A stretch of DNA of 64,000 nt from Brienomyrus brachyistius. Taxonomy: Eukaryota > Chordata > Actinopteri > Osteoglossiformes > Mormyridae. Both the position numbers and the translations under genes were made by a program. The stretch covers positions 2,849,501-2,913,500 of the forward strand of contig NC_064540.1 of assembly GCF_023856365.1 (NCBI RefSeq). Reading direction: 5' to 3'. Each line of letters opens with the position of its first letter. Position 1 is the first letter of the stretch. This document shows positions 25,798 through 39,808 of the stretch, piece after piece. The notes beneath the pieces were generated by a model. The model was not told the DNA's origin. It was given only the letters and a program-made list of their open reading frames with translations, and did no database searches.

Positions 25798-26270
25798 CTA
25801 TACTGAGTGGCCACTTTATTAGGTACACGTCCCAGTTACCGGGTTGAATTTGTTGATGTGTGGATTCAACAAAACACTAAAAACTTTCCTTGTGCAGTTT
25901 GGTCCACGGCTTTAACAAGTCGGGCCATTCTCCTCCAACCTCCCTCATTAACAAGGTGCTTTTGCCCCCAGAACTGCTGCTGACTGGATTTTTCTTTATC
26001 GCACCGTTCTCTATAAACTCCAGACACTGCGGTGTGTGTAAATCCCAGGAGGGGGCCCTGAGATTCTGGAACCACCACATCTGGCACCAACAATCACGCC
26101 TCCTTCAGAATCACTTAGATCAGACGTCTTAGCCGAATAGTCACTGAAGCTGTTGACCTTGTCTGTTTGCTGTATGTATTCAGTTGCAGACACATGATTC
26201 GTTTGTTTGGAGAAGCAGGCTGTTTGCGTTAATGAGCAGGTGTATCTAAGTTCCCTCTGAGAGTATGTCC
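25798..26270 (-). mobile_element. Degenerate Tc1/mariner-like transposon
   Basis: The left end reads tactgagtggccactttatt then aggtacac, the well-known terminal sequence of a fish Tc1/mariner-like family. Minus-strand frames from about 26095 to 25880 and near 26120-26065 resemble the transposase N-terminal region of that family (pieces with FIENG/YRERCDKEK, then RRMARLVKA). The right side keeps a degraded inverted end around 26235-26258 (ttaatgagcaggtgtatcta). Internal deletion, frameshifts and loss of the catalytic part make it inactive. Confidence 0.7.
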
Positions 26271-29200
26271 GCTGTTTTCTCGGTATACGATTAAAAAATA
26301 AATTGCAGCCGAGGCAGACAGGAAACATATCTTTAAAAATCATCTGTTTAAAAAAAATTCATAGTGAAACATGATTTCAACAATAAAACAGGACGGTAAA
26401 CAGCGGAATAAAATTTTCCAGATGCTCATTAGTACCTGGTCCATTTTAATCAAGAGAGAATTCAGTCATAATGATCCAACAATCATCTGTCCTGTTTCCG
26501 GAACAGCCTGTAGACAGAGTCACTGTTTTCCAGGACCTGTCCCAAGAGCGAAGGGGCGAAGCGGGGAACCCTCAGGATTGGTCAGCACCAAGTGGCGCTC
26601 CTCAAGCTATTTATAGTCACTGGTTCACCTGCACTTTGAGCAGCGAGATGAAACAGAAGCTCCAGAACGAACCCACGCAAATATACTGAGATGGAGCAAC
26701 CTCTCCCACAAGGAGCTGCGGCCTCAGGTCTACGATCCGAATCCACAGCCCCGAAGATCTGAAGTTTAAAACAGTGGCAATAAATAGCAAACTTATGGCA
26801 AGAGGGGAAAATTGCATCAGTGTGATTTTTATTACATCCCACAAGGCAGGGTACAGTGCTTGTCTCCCGAGGCTCATCCTGCTAACAAACAGGTCTGCTT
26901 GACAATGGACATGCGTTCCCATGTCACACAAGAAATATGACACACACATGAGAGAAGGCATGTCTGCACTGCATTTGTAGTATCGTTGCTGGCATAATCC
27001 AGTTGCTTGACCTCTTTAAGCTGGAATACAGACATTTATTCCAAAAAGCCACTTGGTTATACGAATATTATGAAATGCAGAAAGCCCACTGGCTCTGCCC
27101 GGGTGACCCTGTTTAAAACTGGGCAGTCTAATCAGGGTCAGCTGGGACTCATTACCTGAGACACCCATAGGGACAAGGCTGCTGATCAATTGCCATGGCA
27201 ACAAGAGAGATCGTCCGAATCCGGCTGTGTTCCACCGCGTTGCCTCCCACTAGCTGGCGACAGTGCGATTTGCATATGTCACGCCTGGAACACGCATGCC
27301 CATCGCGAGAACGACCTGCCGCTGAGCTCAGTGCATCGTCGAGGTTGGCGAAGCTTGACGAGGAAAGCAGCACGGAGTCCGTGCTCCATCTTGTTGTGAT
27401 CGTTGTAGTTCCATGTTTTGATCTCCCCCTGGTTTTGGCGGGTGTCGTATATGTGGCACTGAGGAAACAGAGTGACTCGGCATCTCCGGCCGTTTGTTTG
27501 TCCGCTCATTATGACTGACTGCGGCGATGCTGTCCGCCTTATTTTTGTTCGGTTTGTTTGAATTAGGTGCTCTTCCGTTCGGCTCCCTTCCATGAGCCAG
27601 AGACGTGCCCATTTGCAAATGGCACGCCGATCCCGCTAGAAGCCTGCAGCCAGCGTTCTTTTCTGTAATTGGCGTGGAGTCAATGCCAGGATCGATATGT
27701 GGGCCGGCCGACCGTCAGCTGTTGATAATCACGATCTTAACCTTCAGCAACCCACTCCCTCCACCTGCCAACCTTCTCCCCTTTAGGCAAGAGGCCTCTC
27801 CTATTGTCCATGGGGAGTGGGGAGGGGGGGGTTAAGGCACCAAGGATACGCCCTTACTTCCTCACAGAGTAGAGGGGGGGAATAAAAGAAACATTGTAGA
27901 GAAGTCTTTAATTATCCCCACGGGCCTGAGTGGTTGGAACATGGATGGATGGATGAACTTGAAATATGGGAGTCTGTTATATACCAATCAGTGTCGTCTC
28001 ATTTTGTTGTTCTAGGGCTAGTTCTCGTGGGAAACTTGATAGCCTGGAGGTAAGGTTGGAGCCTTTTAACCTTAAGGTTGTTGGTTTAAGACCCCGGTGG
28101 ACTTTGGCCTGTTAAGAAAGCACATTATTGTGAGTTTAAAGGCCGGTCTAGCAGGAGAGAGATGTTGCGTTCACACATGATGTATGGTTTTAGGCGCCAG
28201 TTTTTAATTACGCTGGTGGTGGAGCTAAAAGCTGGTCATCTGGAGCAGCTGTTTCCCAGTTTTGCTGAGCCTGGCGAGTAGGATAATCCATCAGCTGCGA
28301 GGCTTGTAGCCAGACTTAGGTCTGTCTCTTCACCTAGAGAACTTCCCTGAATCACAGAGAAGGCTTTTCGCTCACAAGTGCCCCAAAGTCACAGAGTGTC
28401 TTTTCACGTTCATGAGAGTGCACGCACACACACACACACACACACAGACACACACATCAGCACACAGACTTTAAGAGGCAAACCAGAGTTTATTGAGTCC
28501 ATTAACCTTAATCTCTCACCCCATTCTCTCCCAGTAACACGCCTCTTTGAGTGCCCCTTTTACTGTCACTGCTGCAAGCTATTCTTCCAAAGAGATCCTT
28601 GCAAGAAAATCCTGCTAGGGTCCTTATTTTGCCCTCGATCTTCTTAATGAGATTCATCTGCCTGGCTTGAGGCCCCGGGGCCAGCCCAAGCTGACCTGCC
28701 TACATTCGTCGCTCCTATTTTTTCAGCTCCTGCTTCCCTTCCCGGAAGTACCGCGGCAATTTTCCATGGCCGCAAAGGGAGAGTGTATCTGGTGGGAGGG
28801 TGGGGGCAGCCTATAGGAGAAGCCCTCCGAGAAGACACACGATGCCCCCATTACCGCCACCTTTATTGTTGCCATGTACTTGCTGTCTGGGGGGCGATCA
28901 GCTGACTTTTTTTTTTTGAAAATGCGACAATGGCGAAAAGGCTCCCGCGAGTGTGAAATAATTTCGCCATTTGGCTGCTTTGAAAAAATGATTTTTTTTT
29001 TTTTAAAGTGGACTTGAGTAGTTTAGACTCAAACATGAAAAGGGATTGATAAAGACATGCAACAGAAGGGTCAAAAATTCATCTCTTCAGCTCAGCCAAG
29101 AGGATTAAAAATAATTCACAAGACAACTGGCACAAATCCTTCCTCGGCGTGTAGTCCTGTAGTTATACAGGCAGATTTATATATAATTATTCGTATTTCC

Positions 29201-31677
29201 ACTCGAAATTCAGTCATCGTAAATCAGCAGCGTTAGTCACGTCTGCCTGCTGTGAACTGCAAACTTAGTGCCGTTTGTGACCGACGCTTTTCACGTGAAA
29301 CTTTTGAACCCTGAAAAGTGCCTCATCCTATCAAGTTATATTTATATGCGGCCAGTGTTGTGCTGCCTTATTCCAGGATTGATCGGCGTGTTTTTGCACC
29401 AGGAGAGCTGTCTGTTCTTTGATACGTTCTTTTATTTGTCGTATATCTGGTTTACCTGCTAAACGGTCATGTTAATTATTTTAATTAATTAATACGTTGG
29501 AATTCACAGTAATTTTGTTATTGCTAATTAGGTTTGTTATTGATACTGAGGTGTTCGAGTACTCTGTGTCCCTGCAAGGCTACCGTAGGCCACTTATCGC
29601 TGTGCTCTGGATTGGTCATGATGCTTCATTAAAGTGAAGTTGCTTGAGCTTGTTGTTTTATTGTGAGAAAGTAAACTCATCTTCTGGAAGAAAGCACAGG
29701 AAGGTCCCCCACCCCCTAACCTGCCTTCGGCAAGTCGCCTTCGAAGGGGTGCAATGAGCTGGCCACATCTCCCTTCATTTTGGAGTGTCCTGTCCATCCG
29801 GGTTTGCCATACCCTGACCTGTAATAACCTCCCCCTCTCCCGCGAGCATAATGACTCTGTTTGCCTGCCGTTACTTCTACACACATTACATTTTTCCACC
29901 CCTCGTTTCGGAGGCTTTCAGAGGAATCTGCGCGCACCGAAATCGCACCTCATTACAGCGAGAAAATTGTGTGGGTCACGGACTTCGCCTTTGTCGCAGC
30001 AAAATATTTTGGTCAGATGTCGCCTGCAGTATCGTGCAAATGCATGGCAGCACAAGCTCAGAGACGCACTCCGTTTGGTGTTGGACACACTGGGGTCAGT
30101 CACTTCAAAATTCATACCTCAATGCATCTGGCATTAAAGCCCGACGCTAGGTTACCAAGGAGATGAGCACCTGTGGATGTATAGTATAGGGGTGTCACTC
30201 TTCATGCGACAGCCGTTTGTCCTGACGGTGTTGCTGTGACGTCCTGCACGCTGAGCTCCTCGCTGCGAATATACAGCATCGGCGAGGTCTCCGGTGTCGA
30301 TGACAGCCAGCACGTCTGTATATTTAGCTGTACTGGGGAGTCAGCAGATATACGACAATACAGCCGGTTATCGTCTATAAAAATATCTTCTGGCTTCCAC
30401 AGCTACCAAAGGAATGTGAAGGGGAAATAAAAAAAAGACTTTATAAAACAAGAAGGGACAGATTATTTATTTATTTATGACATGGGGAGAAACACACATA
30501 GCACAACGGTGGTATTCGAACCCATGACCCTAGAGGTGTATCATGAGCGGCTGGTAGATGGATTGATTTGGGTGTCCTTAAGGATGACTCCTAATTTTTA
30601 AAGTTATTTTTCCTGATCGGTCGTCAGGCCGGCCGTCAGGCTGCTGAGTCCAGCTGTAGCCACTTTCCGGACCTTTCTGCTCCTTCTGTCTCTGCGTTCG
30701 GCCCCGTCTCCCTTTGGCATCACCTCTCTCTTTCTCTCTTGGTCTCTGTGAACCTCGTTCCCGCTATTCCCCGGAGTTCCAGTGCCAGTGACACACTTCG
30801 GCGAGGATGGTGAGTCTACCATCTGCGTGCAAATCTGCCCCTACCTCCCCGAGGGAAGCAGACTCGTAACGTCGCTCGGGTGGGACAGAGAGAGATGGGC
30901 CTCCAGACAGACTCTGGGTTTAGATTGGGTCTCTTTGAGTGGAGACAGTGACATTATTCATAATTCTTCTAGGTTTCTATAGCAATCAGGCCCAGGGCTC
31001 CGCCCAGTACCTGTGAGCCCCTCCCACTGGGAGGAAGAAGAGGAATGCGGTGGGCTGAGCTTTCTCCCAACAGATATGGAGCCCCTTCCTCTTCCATTCC
31101 CTCGTCCCTCTGTTTTCTGCTGACTCGCTGTTCCTCGCCATCTTCAAAGCATCATGTCTGGCACCGTTCCAGGTTTATTTACAGAGACCCTTTTGCTGAA
31201 CGCAAATCACATCTTCAGCTTTGCCCTGTTGACTCCTCCTTAATCTGCCATCTTTGGTTCTTCCTTCAGCCTTGAGCGTTACATGCCAGAGACATGCCGA
31301 TACCCCGAGCGGAGTGAATGCAGGGTGTCTTTTTTCCACATTTATCCAACCAGCTTTTACAATTTTAATTTTATTTTTTTAAAACTTTTTTTGTTGCTGG
31401 ATTGTTTCTTATTAGCGTCCCTTCGAAAGCGTAGTTTGCTGCTGATGTGCACGCAGGTCACGTAGCTGTGTAGGGGCTGCCCATTGACCCAGGCGTGCCA
31501 GAGGCACCTTTAAAGATACACGAGTATTAGCGAGTCGCCTGGAGTCTCGAAACCGGCTGATGGCCCCGCGGCTGAGATGAAAGGAGCTGGGCGTGATGTG
31601 CTGTCAGTGCTTGTATGAATCTTACCATCAGATCCCAGTCCCACTTAGACCCCCCGTTTACTGGATGTCCCTGGTCA
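26271..31677. other. No gene recognised
   Basis: Noncoding sequence with an RFX-like palindrome (27189), a (CA)n tract (28426-28446), SINE scraps near 27930 and 28040-28130, and a partial SINE head at about 30480-30545 (minus). Between 29750 and 30160 all three plus frames are open for about 100 codons. No frame looks like a protein, so this reflects GC-rich composition. Confidence 0.55.
27189..27202. promoter_or_regulatory. RFX X-box-like palindrome
   Basis: ATTGCCATGGCAAC, one base from the ideal X-box GTTGCCATGGCAAC bound by RFX factors. No gene start is nearby, so any role would be distal. Confidence 0.35.
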
Positions 31678-31728
31678 CGCACACACACACACGCACACAC
31701 ACACACACACACGCACACACACACACAC
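31678..31728. repeat. (CA)n microsatellite
   Basis: About 50 bp of CA dinucleotides with two cg interruptions. Confidence 0.95.
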
Positions 31729-32732
31729 CGCTGTCTTCCGCTCTCTGATGTTATCAGCTTAAAAGGTTGTGTTACCAAGGACACATCCAGGTCCAGCTAC
31801 TGTGACTGTGAGTGAGTGAAAGCAAAGTAGGAGGTGGGGGCTGAAGGGGGTGCCGTCGTTTTGCAGAAATCCAAGTGGCCAAGAAAAAGAGGAAGACAAG
31901 AGTTTCTGGGGGGGAGAGTCTGCATTTTTTTCTGGAGTGGAAAGACATTAGGGCCAGCTTGTGCACCATTAAGGGTCCGGACATCGCTGGGTTGTGTGCC
32001 TCCGTACTGCAGGGCTGTTTCACCCCCTGTGCTGCTCAAGCGCTAGGGGTCGGGAAATCTTGTTAGTTCCTGCAACAATGGAAGCCTCAGGCAAGCAGGT
32101 ACATGTGACGTGTACTGAAATGACCCCCCCCCCTCCCCCATCGCCCCAAGGACTGTATGTCCTGTGGGTCCGAACCCCAGGTGTGGGACCGCTGCGTTGC
32201 CATAACAAAGCACTATATTTAGAGGCTGAGCCAGGAGGGGGCATGGCAGTCGTGTAGCTGGCAGTTGGACAGTGGATACTTGCCCCCCCCCCCCTCCCGT
32301 AACTCGTCATTTAAGCTACATTTTTCATGTCTTTGTTTGGTTTGCATCACTTTGCTGTCCTCAGCCGACGGCGGACAAAGCTTAACTTGATAATTCCTCC
32401 CCCATTCATCCTCGCCCCTCCTGACCCGCTCGGAGCGAGATGTTCGCCCGTTGAGGAGTTAAGGCGGAGCACCGGTTTGTTTGCTTGGCCGCCCACGCCG
32501 GACTCGGAGCGGAGGAGCAGATGTGTGTGGCCAGGCGGCAGGGCCCTGTCCAGCCGTCGCCAACTGTCTCCACATCTTTCCCGTGGAATCAATCTCTGTT
32601 TCTGGCTCCAGGGAAAATTGAAACATGTTTGAATGAAAAACAAAATGAGGCGTAATTGTCTGTATGTCTGTAGTATTTGTGTTTTATTTTTTTTTTTCCT
32701 GGATGGGTGTCTGCATGGCTGTTCTGACGCGC

Positions 32733-32780
<48 letters not shown>
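32733..32780. repeat. (GT)n microsatellite
   Basis: About 46 bp of almost uninterrupted GT dinucleotides. Confidence 0.95.
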
Positions 32781-33144
32781 ACATGTGCCTTTGGCACAAC
32801 TGCGCGCACTGGTGCGGGAGAGTAATTAGGCAATGGTCACGAGGCCTGGTGTAGACCAGGGGCTGATGAAGATGTGGGCCAGGCGTAATGGATGCCCGAC
32901 TCCCTGGCTGACTAATGAAGCTCTTTAGCTGTGGGGTTCCTTCTGCTGAAAACAATAACTGCCAGAGGTGATAAGCAAACGCAAAAACAAAAAAAACAGA
33001 AACTCATCAGTGGTGCGACCGCTCGGGTTGCATATCAAGTCTGCCTTTCGATCACTAAGTGACGGCATTTACTCCCCAGGGCCGAACATGCAAGAAAAAT
33101 TAAGACTGGTTATGGAGCAGGAAAGGGAGAAAGGAGGAGTACCC

Positions 33145-33300
33145 ATCCATCATCTGAGCTGTAACTGTAACCCACTGCAGGGGCGCAGGGGGCCTGGAGC
33201 CTATCGCAGGCAGCGCAGGGCACGAGGCGGGGGCACGCCTTAGATGGGGTGCCAGTCCACGGCAGGTCACTGGTATTCAAGGACGGATGAACTGGGGGCA
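33145..33300 (-). mobile_element. SINE / L2-like tail fragment, minus strand
   Basis: Contains cccatccatcatctgagctg, gcctggagcctatcgcagg, acgaggcggggg and gatggggtgccagtccac, the reverse complement of the common fish SINE 3' body. Confidence 0.5.
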
Positions 33301-34910
33301 CCACTTCACTGGGTCACCTGTAACTGTGCAAGGAAACTGGATTGTCTGGAGGAAACCCTCTGGAGGTGTGAGACCACACTGCTACTCACTGAGTCACCTC
33401 ACTGAGGGAGAAAAGTATAAAGCCATCATTTTGTCACACTGTCAAGCTGCGTTTTTTTTTTTTGTGGGATCTATTTTGAGCAAATTGCAACATGGGAGAA
33501 ACACCTGTTGAACATTCCTAATACGTCGCACTTAATGTCCAGCGAAATAGCAAATTTGATGGCCGGACCCCGTCATATGACCTCACACTGGAGGCTGCAG
33601 GGGCGTGTGACTGTCATATCGTCACGGTGATGGTCGTCATGATGCGGGCAGAAAGTGACATCACACCATTCCTGACAGGAAGCCCCCCCCGGGAGCCGTG
33701 TGGCGCTCCACGTTCCCCGCGCCAGTCATTACACCTGAATTCACTGACCCCTGTTTCATAAACTATTTTATCTGAAGACCCCACCCCCCTCGGGGGCTGA
33801 ATATCGGTTTGCCATAAACGGCTGGGGAAGCACAGGACTGGGAGACCGCCATTAATCTCAGTGTAACCTCTGCTGGGACAGTTACTGCAGTGCCCCAGAG
33901 GGCCATCCATCTCACAGCCAGATCGCGTAAGGAGTCGTCTCCGGAGGTGATGGGAGTTAAGGAGACTCGCGTGCGGCAAACCTAGAGCCCCCAACCATCA
34001 CATAAAGCTCTCGTTTCCTTTTTGCTGATTCAACTTGTACGTCCGACAACCTGGTAGTTTGCTCAGCGGAAGCGGCATCCCTGCGGCTCCCTGCCTGGCT
34101 GCGACCGGATCACTCTGCGCTCGAGGACTGTCATGGTCCCGTGATTTATATGTTTATGACCGTCACTGACTTTGAGTAATCCTTTTTATTTTCCTTTTGG
34201 CCTCCTTGCGAGTCTCTGTAAGGAATATCAATTATCACTTCGCTCTTGTTTAATCATACTGCTCGCCCCCCCCCCCCTTTTTATAACTATGGGACCTCGC
34301 AGAAAGCATCAGGACTGTTCGTCCGCCTTTTGTGACTCAATTTAGTGAGTGGGTGCGTTGTTGTGCACCCCCCCTCCCCCCCCCCCCCCAGCTACGACGT
34401 TACTTATCGGATCCACCACTCGTCTGTAACGATTCCATCTTTTTGCTTTAGTATTTATTCGTTCATTTATTTATTTATTCATCCGTTATCTGTTCCTTTA
34501 TTTACTTTGGCCCCCGAGGCTGAGCATGGCCAAGCGTGTAAATAGATAAATTAATCAATTGGTGTGTGGTGGGGGCCCCACAGGGACCTCAGAGGGAATG
34601 AGGCGCCGTCTCCAACACCAGCCTTTAAATCATGCTTTGCGACTTCGAGAAGCTCCGGGGCTCTTCGTATAAATGGCCGACGTCGCGCCTTGTGCGCTGG
34701 TAGCCGTCCGTCGCCGGTCTCCAGCAGGCCGGTCCGTTTAATTCGCTTTATTACGCCTGAGTTTCCTGCTTCTAGCTACCCTGACATGCTAGCTGCACCG
34801 GCCCCTGCTTGGGCCTCGTGTGTCAGTAAGAGAGAGTGACCGGTTTCCTAAGCCTGTGAGGAAATACTGGCCCCTGTTGGCACATTCGGGAGCCTCACCC
34901 ACACCTATAC

Positions 34911-35172
34911 ATGGTGATTCGGTACTTAACGCCGAACTCTCACACCTCTAGGATTGGGGGGGGGGTTGAAATCCTGCCTGCTGTGTGTGGGACATTATCA
35001 GGTTCTTTTCACTTTGTGCATATTTCCTCTTGCAATCGTAAACTGGCCCATGATGTGCGACTGTGAGTGCGCCCTGCAATATACTGGCATCCTACCAGCG
35101 GTGCCCCCCCCCTGCCTTGTGCCCCTGTGCCTCCTGGGATTGGCTCCAGGATCAACGTGACCCTGGGCTGCT
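34911..35172 (+). mobile_element. Old tRNA-derived SINE, plus strand
   Basis: A diverged head and middle (cggtacttaacgccgaactc, ctcacacctctaggattg, then tttcctcttgcaat) lead into the L2-like tail (gcgccctgcaatatactggc, ttgtgcccctgtgcctcctg, ggattggctccaggatcaa). Confidence 0.5.
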
Positions 35173-38100
35173 CCCAATGTGGGCGTATACAGTACTGAAT
35201 ATATACACAAACTACAGAAACACAGAAGGGTCCAACGAGGAGCTGCATCATGCAAATCCAACACATTGGTAGGTATTTAAAAAACTGAGAGTGCCAACAG
35301 GCTTTTGGAGGATGCATCATACCTATGGATTCATGCGGCAGCTCCCCGATTGGCCGGTGGTGTTTATGTGTGGTGTCACAAGAAAACTAATCTGGAGTAA
35401 AACCTAGAGGTAATCTGGAGGTATGGTTATTGTTTGTTGATGTGACCTTAAGCTTAGCGAGCTTAAAGGTTGAATGGCTTAAAGGTTGAATGGCTGATGT
35501 TTTTTTACAAATCACAATAGCTCATGGCTCAGAGAAATTAACTGGCTCAGCTAAGACCCCACCCCCTCCATGCCCTTGCTCAGTGGTGCTGAAACTGTTT
35601 GGTTTGGAACGTTCATTGTGCCTGATTCACTACCATTTGGGAAACCTCACTTAGTGCTACACATGCCCTTAGAACCTCAAAGATCCGAAAAGGACTGAGA
35701 TTGAAAAGCAAGAGCACAGCTCAGGAATCCTGTGTTTAATCAGGCAGCATTTTGATAGAAAAATGCGCCGTCTCTCCTTAAATCAGTTTGTCATTGTCAA
35801 AATAAATCCAGCCAATCAAGGCAAAGTGTTTTGCCAGATTGCAAATGAATTCGTTGGCTTATCTGGTGCATCTGATGGATTGAAACCTTTCATTTTATTC
35901 AACAAAAAAATGAAGATTTCTTCTTTTGCCGCACTAGTTTTACTGGAAACCGTGCGCCTGTGATGCATCGCACTAAAAGACGATTTCCAAATCACCCTGA
36001 CATCTTTACCGGCGGTTCTGCGCAGACGGGCGACGCTGAAAAAAAAAATAAACATGGGGTGTCTCTAAGGTCCCAGGAAAACGGGAAGAAAAATCAATGG
36101 CAGGAGGAGGTTAGAATATAAAGCAGATGTACAGCAGCGTTAATGGGACATAAAACTGTAAAATACTGCTCTTCATTGTTAACCAGTATGATCAGCCATC
36201 TCGACGGCCTTCTGAGGTCATACCTAACGGAAAAGCTACAAATGCTGCGATTAAACCATGACGGCTTGAGACAGCAAGTCTTCTGCTCTCATCTGATTAT
36301 GTGTGGAGACTCGAAAGCCTGGGCACAGACATTTGTGCCCGCGGGACAGCTTTTACACCCAGGACAAACATCTCAACCTTGGCCTGTGTAGGCTGTTGCT
36401 GTTGGTGTGTCAGTGCACAGGTACCGGAGACGTGGCTGTAATGCTTCTCTCTGCTTCTCCATTTCCTTGATTCTCTGCCAAGAGCTCTGTGGGTTTTGCC
36501 ATGGAATATCATTAAAAAGGGAGCCTTTTTGACTGTAGGTGGGTTTGACAGAAAATACAATGTAAATATAACTTTCTCTGTGTACGATTTGTACTCCAGA
36601 CTTACTGTGAATCTTGTACTGTGTGCTGGTATTATATCCATCCATCCATCCATCCATCCATCCATCCATCTATCCATCCATCATTCTGCTTTCAATAACG
36701 TCTTCCCCAATAAGCTTATCCAAATAGCCAGTGTAGGAAGATAAAGCGAATCGTGTTCCAGACAGAACGTCAGTTACATTGTGGTTTATCGTAGGAGGAA
36801 ACAGTCGTTAAATGAGCATTACTCAAAAATAAACTAATTAGCATAAATCTGTCTGAAGAATCTGTTGTCAGAGTAACAAACTGCATGTTAAAAATTATTT
36901 GGTTTCCTTTGACATTTTTGTGCCCCCCCACCCCCCTCCCCGCCCCCCAACCGAACTGGCTGTAACAAATTATTAGTGTATTTCCTTTCCTACGGTAGAG
37001 GCACGTGAATATTTGCGAGCCAAACCATGGGAGGACAACAAAGGATGAAATCGTCAGATGCCAACTGAGGATGCTTGCGATCCGAGAAGCGTTTAGTCAT
37101 AAGAAGTGAGGAGAAAAGCCAGTCACTTGGCGTTTACTGAGCAACGGTGTTGGGGGGGTGGCACGGTTATTACAAGAGCTAATGTTGAAGTAATTACACC
37201 CACGGCCAGGAGAGCAATTAATGCCACTCCCACAGAGGACTGAGTGAAACGTTTTGTGTGCTTGTCAGGGGTTGTGGACCTTAATTATAAATCAAAAATA
37301 AAAAAATATAAAAACTTTAAGAAACCTTCTGAAAGATACAAAGCCTATTTTATGCTTCTCTGGCACTTCTGACAAAATGAAAGAAATACAGTTGTAATGC
37401 CGGGGAGAGAAGCGAACTGAAAGAAATCACAAAGAAAGTATTACAAGGAGACGTATTCCGAAAGATTCCCGAATTCAACGTGCTATATCTGGTTCTGGCC
37501 GATGTGGAGAAGTCTGAACCATCTTTAGTCTTTTACAGTGCTATATGTGACATGACAAATAGATGTTCTCTGGAAACCCCCCCAACCTTTACTCTAAGTA
37601 CCTTTACTCTAAGCATTTGAAGGACATGGCATTGAATTCCAAAACGGGACCAGGTGCTCGGGCCCCGGCCCAAGACTCTGATTGGCTAGTTCACATGTAT
37701 ATGGTTCAGCTGACATCTGTGGCCACCTAACCTTTGACCTGCAGGAGGGCATGTGGTGTAAATAACCACCTCACCCACAGGCCCCCCCCCCCCCCCCCCG
37801 GTTGTGGTGGGTTTGTGGAAGCACGTGGGGGGTGTGACATAGTCAGTGCCCAGGATTCTGTCATCTGCTTTCCTGTCAGATAAATTGCTTGCGAGAAAGA
37901 TGTTACAAATATATAGATGTCTTTTTATAACGGGAGTAGTGAGGGTTTATAATGATCTGATATGAAGCGCTTTTTTACCTGGCTAATCCCATGCAGCTCT
38001 GTCTTTAATGTCCTGTTTGACTAGCTCATGAAAAACGCTTCCTGTTTCCCATCACTGGGGTTAGATGGAGATAACAGCTGACAGGTGCGATGGAATGAGG

Positions 38101-38487
38101 TGAGGATGTAAAATGGAGCCATCGTCACATTTCTGCTGGCTCACAGGCTAATTTGCACAGACGGAGGTTGGCAAGGGAACGAGCTTTCCGTACCCTGACC
38201 CTCGACGCTGTCGTCTCGCACCCGTTGGAATCGGCCGTGATCAGTCTGTCATCCGGAGCTGTGTGATAACCGTTATCACTTCCGTGAATCACGACCCTAC
38301 TGCACCCTCAAATTTGAAGCTTAACCTTGTGTCATCCGTACTGGGGAGCACACATCTGATTGATGGGAGAGTTAAAATAATACTAAATCTGCTCGTGAGC
38401 ACAGCTATAATAAATGTTTGAGTTATGCAGCGGATGCTAACGCTCGACTGTTTGGTTGTGGTCTGTGAACTTGTTCAGATATTGTTA
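35173..38487. other. No gene recognised
   Basis: AT-rich unique sequence with the (TCCA)n array and a poly-C run near 37783. The segment 35760-36060 is free of repeat signatures. No exon supported. Confidence 0.6.
36635..36682. repeat. (TCCA)n microsatellite
   Basis: Tetranucleotide array with one ctat interruption. It may be the tail of a decayed minus-strand SINE, but no SINE body is recognisable after it. Confidence 0.85.
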
Positions 38488-38590
38488 ATGATCTGGCATC
38501 CCATCCAGTGTGTCCCCAGCCTTGTGCCCTGTTCTTCCTGAGTTAGTCTCCAGGACCCCTTACTGGCTAGATGGATAGATGAATAAAGTT
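38488..38590 (+). mobile_element. SINE / L2-like tail fragment, plus strand
   Basis: Reads tgatctggcatcccatccag, cttgtgccctgttcttcctg, gtctccaggacccc and an end gatggatagatgaata. This is the 3' tail of the fish SINE/L2 type. Confidence 0.55.
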
Positions 38591-39018
38591 CATACCCAAA
38601 ATGGTGAAAAAGCCCCCCCTCTCTTTGATGTCCTGCAGGGACAATCTCATTCCTCCCAAGGCCTGCAGCCCAAAAAACAAAAAAAATAAAACCACATCTC
38701 ACTTTAAGAACCAACAGGACACGCAGAGTGCAAAAAAAACTCTTTTGGAAACTCAAGACTGAGGAGCACGGCTGTTAATGATCGTGAACTGTAAACATTT
38801 ATGCTAATACTTCTGTTTATAAATGTCACTGTTTGGTATTTAACGGGAGACGTGTTACATCTGCTGTGTTCATGGGAAGTTCCGTTGCTTGCTCAGTATT
38901 TTCCACTGCTGCCATTGTGTCTGTCCAATGGCTTTTAAAAAAGCATCAGCCTGGAAAATATGATTATACTACTAATAATAATAACAATGAAAATGTGAAT
39001 AGTACGTGCAAGCGGTTG

Positions 39019-39038
39019 TGAGAGAGAGAGAGAGAGAA
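39019..39038. repeat. (GA)n tract
   Basis: Ten GA dinucleotides in a row. Confidence 0.9.
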
Positions 39039-39808
39039 CTTAAAGTTAATGGTCCCCTCAGGTTATTGCTATTGAAGCAAATTTAACATTTAGTGTGATG
39101 GGTGATAGGTGCATGGTTCTGTGCAGAATCTGACGTAATCTGAACGTCCGTCAGAATGGATTGTTTTACGGGGTTAGGTACATGCTCTGTTGCAGTTAGA
39201 CTAACAGGATCACGGGCCGACAAACGTCACGGAAGAAAGAAGCCTCACAGTCTGCCAGAAAGAGGCCATGAATTCACTAATAATATCATTATCATAACGG
39301 CGAGGGCCCAGAAGCAGGCAGAGGTGGGAGCGGCAGGAGGAGGTCGGTATTCGCCGGCATCGATCCGCTCAATTATAGCAGGACACCAATGCAAAATTGG
39401 GACTTATTGGTTTCATCATTGGGTGGTGAGAAAGATCACAGACACTGGTTCAGATTATCTGTATTGGTGCTAGACAGACTCGTGTCCCCTAGCAAAAACA
39501 ACTCAATTAACTGCCCCCCCCCCCCTCCTGATTCAGCCCTCTTCTCCAAGAAGCATAATAAGCATTATCATGCTTATTGTTTTTCTCTTCCATAATGTGT
39601 CACCTTAAGCTCACTGTGATTCAGGCAAATGACTTATTCCCTAAAACGAGTATGCCACCTCCCTGCCTAACCAGATCACAAGAGACTGCCGATAGATTCG
39701 GGTTCAGATCCCCAGGAACGTGGCCGGGCTGGACACAGGCCTGCCGCTGTGCGTGTGTGATGGAAACGCTCCGGTGAGGGACTCCTACAATATCTCCAGG
39801 GATGCTCT

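Larger units (their letters stand above)
31729..34910. other. No gene recognised
   Basis: Contains the (GT)n tract at 32733 and the SINE tail at 33145. The frame at 32955-32347 (minus, 202 codons) runs through the microsatellite as His-Thr and has no domain. Remainder unique. Confidence 0.55.

Noticed and set aside
29754..30166. Three overlapping plus frames of about 100-127 codons
   Set aside because: All frames are open together, products are unrelated to known families, and no splice structure was seen. Best explained by low stop density.
32347..32955. 202-codon minus-strand frame
   Set aside because: Passes through a (GT)n tract as repeated His-Thr. No recognisable domain and no start or splice context.
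39640..39780. Possible small exon ending at CTCCG|GTGAGG
   Set aside because: A donor-like site exists, but the encoded peptide matches nothing and no acceptor with a conserved frame was found.
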